From: an uncultured Bacilli bacterium
GTDB lineage: Bacteria > Bacillota_I > Bacilli_A > RF39 > UBA660
Reading direction: 5' to 3'
Assembly: GCA_948629335.1 (NCBI GenBank)
Contig: CAPHZB010000016.1
Coordinates: 1 to 26,764 of the forward strand
DNA length: 26,764 bases
Below the pieces are notes generated by a model. That model was not told the origin of the DNA and did not search any database. It was given only the letters and a program-made list of their open reading frames with translations. Numbering within the stretch: position 1 is the stretch's first letter; the number at the start of each line of letters is the position of its first letter. Made by a program: the position numbers and the translations under genes. Shown here piece by piece: positions 20,173 through 26,764 of the stretch.

Positions 20173-20957
20173 AAGAAATCGTTGGAATAACATTACAAGA
20201 AAACGGAAAAATGGAATATTACTATATAGAGAACTTCAAAATAAAAAAAGGATATAACGTCTTAGTTAAAACCGACAGAGGTATAGAATTTGGAAAAGTA
20301 GTAACAGATGTTCACCCAATAGATACAAGTAAATTGAAAAAAGAATTGAATTCTATTTATAAACCAGCAACAAAACAAGATTACTATACTCATAGACAAA
20401 ATTTAAAAGATGCGAAAGAAGCCTATCATAAATGCCAGACCTTAGCACGTAAACACAAATTGGAAATGAAAGTCTTAGATGCAAATTATACATTTGATCG
20501 CGATCAACTTATGTTCAAATTCTATGCCGATACTAGGGTGGATTTTAGAGAATTAACAAAAGAATTAGCGTCTATTTATAAAACAAGAATTGAATTAAGA
20601 CAAGTTGGAGTAAGAGATAAAGCCAAACAAATTGGTGGATATGGTTCCTGTGGACAAACCTTATGTTGTGCCAGATTTTTGAATGATTTTGATTCTGTAT
20701 CTATTGCAATGGCAAAAAATCAAAATATCTCTTTAAATCCATCAAAAATAAATGGAATATGTGGAAGACTTCTTTGTTGCTTAAAGTATGAAGATGAATG
20801 TTATAAAGAATGCAAAAAGGGACTTCCACCAGTTGGTAGTGAAGTAGAAACCAGTGAGGGAAAAGGAAAAGTTATACAGGTGGATATCCTAAATAGGACT
20901 TATAAAGTCATTCTTGCAAATGGGAATGTAGTCGAGGAAACTTGTGCAGAAAATTAA
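20169..20957 (+). CDS. ricT: RicT (YaaT), PSP1-domain Fe-S protein of the RNA maturation Y-complex
   Basis: RicT forms with RicA and RicF an Fe-S complex that stimulates RNase Y-dependent mRNA maturation and affects competence, biofilm and sporulation in Bacillus. The 262 residues include the PSP1 core (YADTRVDFRELTKELASIYK) and the conserved cysteines C161, C166, C167, C198, C203, C204, C211 and C215 (GSCGQTLCC, GICGRLLCC, ECYKEC). The start is TTG at 20169, overlapping the holB TGA, with GAGTGAT upstream; the first ATG further in would remove the conserved VGITLQ strand. The yabA gene that follows in Bacillus is absent, and trmN6 overlaps the end. Confidence 0.93.
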   Translation: MKEIVGITLQENGKMEYYYIENFKIKKGYNVLVKTDRGIEFGKVVTDVHPIDTSKLKKELNSIYKPATKQDYYTHRQNLKDAKEAYHKCQTLARKHKLEMKVLDANYTFDRDQLMFKFYADTRVDFRELTKELASIYKTRIELRQVGVRDKAKQIGGYGSCGQTLCCARFLNDFDSVSIAMAKNQNISLNPSKINGICGRLLCCLKYEDECYKECKKGLPPVGSEVETSEGKGKVIQVDILNRTYKVILANGNVVEETCAEN

Positions 20958-21663
20958 CTATTTACTTGGATATTCTCACTTAAAGATTTACCAGAATGAA
21001 GATTGGTTTAAATTTTCGATTGATTCAGTTCTTTTACCAAATTTTGTCGAAATCAAGAAAAATACAAGAAAGATTTTAGATATTGGAACAGGGAATGCAG
21101 TTATTCCCATCCTTTTATCTACAAAAACGAATGCTCCCATTTTAGGAATTGAAATACAAAAAGACGTATATGAACTTGGAAAATTATCTATTGAAGAAAA
21201 TAAACTAGAGGATAGAATTCATTTAATTTGTGAAGATATCAAAGAATACACGAAAAAACAAGAATCTGATTGTTTCGATTTAATTACATGCAATCCTCCC
21301 TATTTCAAAATGGAAGAACAATCAAACATTAATGAGGATATTCATAAGCAATATGCAAGACATGAAATCCTACTCAATTTAGATATACTGATGACGTGTG
21401 CTAAAAAACTATTAAAAAATGGGGGTTCTTTAGCTATTGTACATCGACCAGAACGTCTAATGGAAATTCTTTTATGTGCTAAAGAGAAAAATTTAGAGCC
21501 TAAACGGATACAATTTGTTTATCCTAAAAGAGGGAAGAATGCAAATATTATCTTACTTGAATTTGTGAAGAATGGTAATGCAGGACTTAAAATAGCAGAA
21601 CCTCTTTATATATATAATGACCAAGGAGAATATACAGAAGAAATCAAGAAAAAATTTAGTTAG
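20944..21663 (+). CDS. trmN6: tRNA1(Val) (adenine(37)-N6)-methyltransferase-like protein (YabB)
   Basis: A Rossmann-fold S-adenosylmethionine methyltransferase. It has the SAM-binding motif I ILDIGTGNAVIPILL (44-58), the acidic GIEIQ strand end, and catalytic NPPY (117-120, with the following FKM typical of TrmN6/YfiC). Length 239 is usual. It starts at GTG 20944 with GAGG about 7 nt upstream and overlaps ricT by 14 nt. The yazA (GIY-YIG) gene between yabB and yabC in Bacillus is absent. Target assignment follows the family and is not proven. Confidence 0.88.
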   Translation: MQKINYLLGYSHLKIYQNEDWFKFSIDSVLLPNFVEIKKNTRKILDIGTGNAVIPILLSTKTNAPILGIEIQKDVYELGKLSIEENKLEDRIHLICEDIKEYTKKQESDCFDLITCNPPYFKMEEQSNINEDIHKQYARHEILLNLDILMTCAKKLLKNGGSLAIVHRPERLMEILLCAKEKNLEPKRIQFVYPKRGKNANIILLEFVKNGNAGLKIAEPLYIYNDQGEYTEEIKKKFS

Positions 21664-21673
21664 AAGGTGTAGT

Positions 21674-22513
21674 ATGAGTCAAAAAAGTTATGATAATAGT
21701 CCAACCGTTTATTTAATTCCAACACCTATTGGAAATATGGAGGACATTACCTTACGTGCAATTCATACTTTAGAAAAAGTAGAAGTTATTTTTTCAGAGG
21801 ATACTAGAGTAACAGGCTTACTCTTAAAGCATTTAGGTATAAAGAAAAAACTCATTTCTAGTCATAATTATAATGAATCTAAAAATGATAACAAACTTTT
21901 AGAATATTTAAAAAATGGATTTGATGTAGGAATTGTAACGGATAGGGGAACGCCTATTATTAGTGATCCAGGGTATGAATTAGTTAAAGTTGCTATCCAA
22001 AATCAATACAATGTTGTTGGATTACCAGGACCAACGGCTTTGATTCCTGCTTTAATTACATCGGGATTAGATCCATCGCCTTTTTTATTTTATGGATTTT
22101 TAAATAGTAAAGATACAAAGCAGAGAAAAGAACTTCAAGATTTAGAAAAAATAAAAGCAACTTTAATCTTTTATGAAGCCCCTCATCGCTTACTAAATAC
22201 ACTCACAATTATGAGAGAAATCTTGGGAAATAGAAAAGTAAGTATTTCCCGGGAAATATCTAAAAAATTTGAGGAAATATATCGAGGATTTTTAGAAGAT
22301 GTTTTAAAGGAAATCGTTGACATTAAGGGCGAAATTGTTATAATTATAGAAGGTTACAAAAAGGAGGAAGATTATAGTGATATTCCCCTTTTAGAGCATG
22401 TGCATTCTTTTATGGAAAAAGGATATTCTTCTAAGGAAGCCATTAAAGAAGTAGCACACCTTCGAGGGCTAAATAAAAACATAGTTTATCAAGAATACCA
22501 TAGAGGTGATTAG
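21674..22513 (+). CDS. rsmI: 16S rRNA (cytidine(1402)-2'-O)-methyltransferase RsmI
   Basis: A tetrapyrrole-methylase-fold enzyme that 2'-O-methylates C1402 of 16S rRNA. The 279 residues show LIPTPIGNMEDITLRA (14-29), FSEDTRVTGLLLKHLG (40-55), TDRGTPIISDPGYELV, GLPGPTALIPALITSGL and the C-terminal helical segment ending in NKNIVYQEYHR. I choose ATG 21674, with AAGGTG 6 nt upstream, over the in-frame upstream ATG at 21617, which would overlap trmN6 by 47 nt with no matching family sequence. The TAG abuts the pth ATG. Confidence 0.95.
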   Translation: MSQKSYDNSPTVYLIPTPIGNMEDITLRAIHTLEKVEVIFSEDTRVTGLLLKHLGIKKKLISSHNYNESKNDNKLLEYLKNGFDVGIVTDRGTPIISDPGYELVKVAIQNQYNVVGLPGPTALIPALITSGLDPSPFLFYGFLNSKDTKQRKELQDLEKIKATLIFYEAPHRLLNTLTIMREILGNRKVSISREISKKFEEIYRGFLEDVLKEIVDIKGEIVIIIEGYKKEEDYSDIPLLEHVHSFMEKGYSSKEAIKEVAHLRGLNKNIVYQEYHRGD

Positions 22514-23074
22514 ATGAAATTAGTAGCAGGACTTGGAAATATCGGTCGTGAATATCAAGATACGAGGCATAATATTGGCTTCATGTGTTTAGATAGAATT
22601 GCTGATTCTTTTCATGTTACTTTTGATAAAAAAAAGTTTAATGGTTCCTATGCAGAAATAAACTATAGCGGTGAAAAAATAATTTTATTAAAGCCAGAAA
22701 AATATATGAACTTATCAGGAGAAGTAATTGCTGCTTTTGTTCATTTTTATAAGATATCACTTACAGACATATTAGTTATTAGTGATGATCTAGATATGCC
22801 AGTAGGAAAAATAAAATTAAAATATAAAGGTTCAAGTGGAGGGCATAATGGACTTAAAGATATAGAAAAAAATTTAGGAACGAATGAATACAAACGTTTA
22901 AAAATTGGAATTGCAAATAATAAAGTGATTGATACCAAAGATTATGTTTTAGGAAAATTTAAAGAAGGAGAAAAAGCGATGATAGAGGAAACTCTTGCAT
23001 GTATTCCAAACTTATTTATAGATTATTTAACTTTAGATTTTGAACATGTAATGAGTAAATATAATAAGAAATAG
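22514..23074 (+). CDS. pth: Peptidyl-tRNA hydrolase
   Basis: Releases tRNA from peptidyl-tRNAs that drop off the ribosome. Its 186 residues carry N9 and the catalytic H19 in GLGNIGREYQDTRHNIGF, N66 in PEKYMNLSG, D91 in SDDLDMPVGK and N112 in GSSGGHNGLKDI, matching the E. coli active-site set. It begins directly after the rsmI stop with GAGGTGAT supplied by the rsmI 3' end. The pth-mfd order is the Bacillus one. Confidence 0.97.
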   Translation: MKLVAGLGNIGREYQDTRHNIGFMCLDRIADSFHVTFDKKKFNGSYAEINYSGEKIILLKPEKYMNLSGEVIAAFVHFYKISLTDILVISDDLDMPVGKIKLKYKGSSGGHNGLKDIEKNLGTNEYKRLKIGIANNKVIDTKDYVLGKFKEGEKAMIEETLACIPNLFIDYLTLDFEHVMSKYNKK

Positions 23075-23108
23075 GGATATTTCTTTTTTGTATTAGGAGG
23101 TTAAGAAT

Positions 23109-26100
23109 ATGAAAATATTTAAAAAATTATTTCAAGTAGAAGAGGTAGAACATAAGGTAACAGGTTTGACAAAACAATTACAAGCCGTCTATATTTATAA
23201 TGTATTTGAAAAAAGAAAAAAATCAATTCTACTTGTAACTAGTAGTCTTTTTGAAGCGAATCAGTTGTATCAAATGCTTACTAACTTCACATCGTCTGTT
23301 TCTTTATTTCCAATGGATGAATTTTTAACGAGTGAAGCACTTGCAACTAGTCCAGAATTTATGGTAACAAGATTAGAAACATTAAATCGACTAATGGATA
23401 ATACTCCGCAAATTGTTGTTACTAATTTAATGGGATATCTTCGGTTTCTACCAAAAAAAGAACAATACCAAGATTCTTATATTCATTTAGAAAAAGGAAA
23501 AGAATATAATTTTTCAGAAATGAGTGAAAAAATAGGAAAAATTGGCTATAATCGCGAAACAGTTGTAACGAAGACAGGAGAAGTCGCTATTCGAGGTTTT
23601 GTTCTTGATATTTTTCCAATTTCTTTTGCAACACCCATTCGAATTGAATTTTGGGGTGATGAAATTGAATCCATAAGGACATTTGATGTAGAAACACAAA
23701 GAACCTTAGAAGAAATAGATAAGGTCACAATTACTCCAAATACAGAATTTCTTAGTCCAAATAACGAAGATGTAACTATATATAAACAGAAAAATTTGTA
23801 TAAATATACCGAAGTTTCTATGATTAGTGCATATATGAATTCCCCTATTATAGTTTACAGTGATTATACATCTTTTATGTCAACGTATGAATTATTGGTA
23901 GAAGATATCCAAAAATATAAAGAAGATGTAAATGAAGATGTAGAGCAAAAGTATATGAACTCATTAGAAGATGTGGGTGAATTAGAAAAAATATACTTTC
24001 AAAATGATGATAATACCTCTATTTCGGTTAAGAATACACAAAAATATATAAGCCATGAAATTGATGAAAACTTTGGAAAAATCAATTCTTTAGGAGGAAC
24101 ACTAAATAAATATTTAAAGGAAGGTAAGACAGTTGTTTGTTGTTTAAAAAATCGGTACCAAGTTAACCGTTTAAACGAATTATTACAAGAAGAAAATACA
24201 GTTTTCACTAATGAAGAGGAAATTTATGATAAAAAAATAAACTTAATTGTACACCCTCTAGAAATGGGATTTCTATATGAGAATTATGTTGTTTTTAGTG
24301 AAAATGATTTATTTCATGATAAAGGAAAATCTGCAAAATATAAAACGAACTTTCAATATGGAAGTAAAATAAAGGATATTACAAAATTAAGTATTGGGGA
24401 CTATATTGTTCATTCAGTTCATGGAATTGGTAGATATAATGGTTTAAAAACACTTGTTAAAAATGGAATAAAAAAGGACTATTTGCAGATAGAATATCGA
24501 GATGGAGATAAGCTCTATATTCCTGTTGAAAAAATAGACTTGATAAGTAAGTATTCCTCTAATGAATCTATAGTTCCTAAAATTAATAAACTAGGCAGTA
24601 CAGAATGGGAAAAGACAAAATTAAAAGTCCGTAAGAAAATAGAAAATATTGCTGGGAAGTTATTAGAGTTATATGCAAAAAGGGAAGCAACGGTAGGTAT
24701 TAAATTTGATAAGGATACAGAGGAACAAGCAATCTTTGAAAGCAATTTTCCTTACGAGGAAACCAAAGATCAATTACGTGTTATGGAAGAAATTAAGGGA
24801 GATATGGAAAACAAAAGACCAATGGATCGTCTTGTTTGCGGTGATGTTGGTTATGGAAAAACAGAACTAGCTTTTCGTGCTATGTTTAAAGCAGTAGCAT
24901 CAGGGTATCAGGCTGCCTACTTATGCCCAACGACAATTTTAGCCGACCAACATTACCAGAATGCTTTACAACGATTTGCAGGTTTTCCAGTTCAGATAGC
25001 CATATTGAATCGATTTGTGACTCCAAAGAAAGTAAAAGAAACATTACAAGATTTAGAAAAAGGAACAATCGATATTATTATTGGGACCCATCGTTTACTT
25101 AGTAATGACGTTCATTTTCATAAATTAGGTCTCCTTGTGGTAGATGAAGAACAACGTTTTGGTGTGAAACATAAAGAAAAAATCAAAGAATTAAAAACCA
25201 ATATTGATATCTTAACTTTATCAGCAACTCCAATTCCCAGAACATTACAAATGTCGATGACAGGAATTCGAAGTTTATCCTTATTAGAAACCCCACCAAT
25301 TAATCGTTTTCCCATTCAGACATATGTACTAGAAGAAAACAATGCAGTGATTAAAGATGCAATCTATAAAGAATTAGCGCGTAATGGACAGGTTTTCATT
25401 TTGTATAATCATGTAGAAGATATGGATCAAAAGCAAAGAGAAATTGAAAGACTTGTTCCAGAGGCAAGGGTCATATATGCACATGGAAGATTATCGAAAA
25501 CAGAACTAGAAACTATTATGAAGAAATTCATTCAAAAGGAATATGATGTTCTTTTATGCACGACAATTATTGAAACAGGAATTGATATTCCAAATGTAAA
25601 TACACTATGTATTATGGATGCGGATCGTTTTGGATTATCCCAATTATATCAAATCAGAGGACGTGTTGGACGTAGTGATAAAATAGCATATTGTTATTTA
25701 ATGTATACACCAGGAAAAGCGTTGAGTGATGTTTCCAATAAGCGATTACAAGTCATAAAAGAATTTACGGAACTTGGAAGTGGATTTTCCATTGCAATGC
25801 GTGATTTATCTATCCGAGGAGCAGGGGACATTTTAGGTAGTGAACAAGCAGGTTACATTGATACAGTGGGGATTGAGTTATATTTGAAAATGTTGAATGA
25901 GGAAGTAGATCGATTACATGGAAAAGTGGTTGAAACAGAAGAAAAGGACGAACAACCACTATTAAATGTTGAAACGGCTATTAATGATGAATATGTAACG
26001 GATACAGATATAAAAATAGAAATTCATAAGAAGATTAATAGTATTGATTCTTATGATAAATTAGTAGAAGTCAAAACAGAATTAGAAGATCGTTTTGGAA

Positions 26101-26411
26101 AAATTAGTGACTCTTTAATTATATATATGCATGAAGAATGGTTTGAAAAACTGGCAAAGAAATTAAATATTAAAAGGGTAAGGCAGACAACTAATTTTAT
26201 TGAAATTGTAGTTCCTGAAGAATTAGTTTCCATTTTGGATGGAGAAAAACTATTTTTAGATATTTTATCAATTAGTAAAATGTTTCGATTTGGACACCAA
26301 GGGAAGCAACTTCTAATTACTCTTGATATTGTAAAATTAGAAAAGCACTTTATCTATTATTTAATTGATTTAATGAATGTTTTAGAAAAGTGTAAGAAAA
26401 AGGATAATTGA
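23109..26411 (+). CDS. mfd: Transcription-repair coupling factor Mfd
   Basis: A large translocase that removes RNA polymerase stalled at lesions and recruits UvrA. The 1100 residues contain an N-terminal UvrB-like module (VRGFVLDIFP-type segment IRGFVLDIFPIS; GDEIESIRTFD), the RNA-polymerase interaction domain beginning GDYIVHSVHGIGRYNG (430 on), the RecG-like helicase with Walker A GDVGYGKT (578-585), DEEQRFG (679-685) and SATPIPRTLQMS, the TRG region around DADRFGLSQLYQIRGRVGRS, and a C-terminal domain. AGGAGG precedes the ATG. It lies 34 nt after pth and ends at its own terminator. Confidence 0.97.
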   Translation: MKIFKKLFQVEEVEHKVTGLTKQLQAVYIYNVFEKRKKSILLVTSSLFEANQLYQMLTNFTSSVSLFPMDEFLTSEALATSPEFMVTRLETLNRLMDNTPQIVVTNLMGYLRFLPKKEQYQDSYIHLEKGKEYNFSEMSEKIGKIGYNRETVVTKTGEVAIRGFVLDIFPISFATPIRIEFWGDEIESIRTFDVETQRTLEEIDKVTITPNTEFLSPNNEDVTIYKQKNLYKYTEVSMISAYMNSPIIVYSDYTSFMSTYELLVEDIQKYKEDVNEDVEQKYMNSLEDVGELEKIYFQNDDNTSISVKNTQKYISHEIDENFGKINSLGGTLNKYLKEGKTVVCCLKNRYQVNRLNELLQEENTVFTNEEEIYDKKINLIVHPLEMGFLYENYVVFSENDLFHDKGKSAKYKTNFQYGSKIKDITKLSIGDYIVHSVHGIGRYNGLKTLVKNGIKKDYLQIEYRDGDKLYIPVEKIDLISKYSSNESIVPKINKLGSTEWEKTKLKVRKKIENIAGKLLELYAKREATVGIKFDKDTEEQAIFESNFPYEETKDQLRVMEEIKGDMENKRPMDRLVCGDVGYGKTELAFRAMFKAVASGYQAAYLCPTTILADQHYQNALQRFAGFPVQIAILNRFVTPKKVKETLQDLEKGTIDIIIGTHRLLSNDVHFHKLGLLVVDEEQRFGVKHKEKIKELKTNIDILTLSATPIPRTLQMSMTGIRSLSLLETPPINRFPIQTYVLEENNAVIKDAIYKELARNGQVFILYNHVEDMDQKQREIERLVPEARVIYAHGRLSKTELETIMKKFIQKEYDVLLCTTIIETGIDIPNVNTLCIMDADRFGLSQLYQIRGRVGRSDKIAYCYLMYTPGKALSDVSNKRLQVIKEFTELGSGFSIAMRDLSIRGAGDILGSEQAGYIDTVGIELYLKMLNEEVDRLHGKVVETEEKDEQPLLNVETAINDEYVTDTDIKIEIHKKINSIDSYDKLVEVKTELEDRFGKISDSLIIYMHEEWFEKLAKKLNIKRVRQTTNFIEIVVPEELVSILDGEKLFLDILSISKMFRFGHQGKQLLITLDIVKLEKHFIYYLIDLMNVLEKCKKKDN

Positions 26412-26417
26412 TGAATG

Positions 26418-26449
26418 AAAGTAGAAATGAATAAGAATTCTACTTTTTT
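26418..26449 (+). terminator. Rho-independent terminator after mfd
   Basis: AAAGTAGAA (26418-26426) pairs perfectly over 9 bp with TTCTACTTT (26438-26446) around an 11-nt loop, and the strand continues in T to six in total. It lies 6 nt past the mfd stop and closes the right-hand cluster. Confidence 0.75.
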
Positions 26450-26545
26450 AATGTGGAAAATGACTGAATTATTTATAGCTATCATTCGAGAATTCTTATT
26501 TATCAATAGTGAAAATTATTATATGTAAACCATCTAAAAATTATA

Positions 26546-26574
26546 TTGACTAATTATGCAAAGTCTGTTATTTT
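26546..26574 (+). promoter_or_regulatory. Promoter of the ABC transporter gene
   Basis: TTGACT (26546-26551), 17 bp, TATTTT (26569-26574), with TG at the extended -10 position. The predicted start near 26581 leaves a leader of about 65 nt. It follows the mfd terminator, so the next gene is a separate unit. Confidence 0.6.
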
Positions 26575-26645
26575 CATATTAGTAAATATAAAGAATAATG
26601 TATATATTTTATTTGATAGGTAGCGTTAAAAATGTGAGGGTATTT

Positions 26646-26764
26646 ATGATAGAATTAAAAAATATAAAAAAGGAATATAAAATAAAAAAACAAAGAGTAC
26701 AAGCTTTAAATGATATTAGCCTAATTTTACCTAATAAAGGAATGGTTAGTATTTTAGGGACTAG
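26646..26764 (+). CDS. ABC transporter ATP-binding protein (5' part, cut by window end)
   Basis: The 39 complete codons begin MIELKNIKKEYKIKKQRVQA and continue LNDISLILPNKGMVSILGT, the N-terminal beta strands of an ABC ATPase leading into the Walker A loop, which lies just past the end. The A-loop aromatic is Tyr11. GAGGG stands 5 nt before the ATG. The pattern KxQRVxALNDISL is common in ATPases paired with FtsX/MacB-like permeases, but the substrate cannot be told from this fragment. Confidence 0.85.
   Translation, partial: MIELKNIKKEYKIKKQRVQALNDISLILPNKGMVSILGT

Noticed and set aside
26415..26528. 37-codon ORF after mfd
   Set aside because: Runs through the mfd terminator hairpin; no ribosome site; composition non-specific.

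Overview
This window spans the chromosomal replication origin of a low-GC, AT-rich Firmicute. Gene order follows the Bacillus-type origin: rpmH-rnpA-yidC-jag-mnmE on the minus strand to the left, and dnaA-dnaN-recF-gyrB-gyrA, SRP RNA, tadA, dnaX-ebfC-recR-bofA-holB-ricT-trmN6-rsmI-pth-mfd on the plus strand to the right. All genes point away from the rpmH/dnaA gap, as expected for a bidirectional origin. TGA is used as a true stop (rnpA, holB, mfd) and Trp is TGG, so the code is standard and this is not a Mycoplasma/Spiroplasma-type genome. The ComK and BofA homologues point to the Bacilli side. The very short SRP RNA and 40-residue L34 suggest a reduced, Mollicutes-like or uncultured gut Bacilli lineage; that placement is an inference.

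Left arm (1-5100, minus strand): a perfect consensus promoter (TTGACA-17 bp-TATAAT) starts a tightly packed operon rpmH, rnpA, yidC, jag, an HD-domain protein and mnmE, with hairpin/U-tract attenuators after rpmH and after jag. Beyond mnmE the usual mnmG-rsmG-parA-parB genes are absent. In their place is an unrecognised 203-residue protein with a Cys/His cluster; a palindrome overlaps its promoter.

Origin (5100-6945): about eleven 9-mers of the form TTTTnnACA lie upstream of dnaA, and two more (one imperfect) sit against an AT-only tract between dnaA and dnaN. They replace the classical TTATCCACA DnaA box. The DnaA DNA-binding loop reads GGKRHTTV where the family normally has GGRDHTTV, so box and protein seem to have changed together.

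Between dnaN and recF (8070-9400): instead of the S4-domain gene yaaA there is a type IV pilin-like gene with its own promoter, then a short ComK homologue (competence master regulator) whose Shine-Dalgarno can pair with an upstream anti-SD sequence. A competence regulator next to a pilin at the origin is the most unusual gene content here.

Right arm (9380-26764): an extended -10 promoter drives recF-gyrB-gyrA. Two exact parS sites (TGTTTCACGTGAAACA) flank the SRP RNA/tadA segment. dnaX, ebfC, recR, bofA, holB, ricT, trmN6, rsmI and pth form a nearly continuous DNA-replication/RNA-modification cluster, followed by mfd, a terminator, and the first 39 codons of an ABC transporter ATPase cut by the window end. 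Compared with Bacillus subtilis, yaaA, remB, yabA and yazA are missing.
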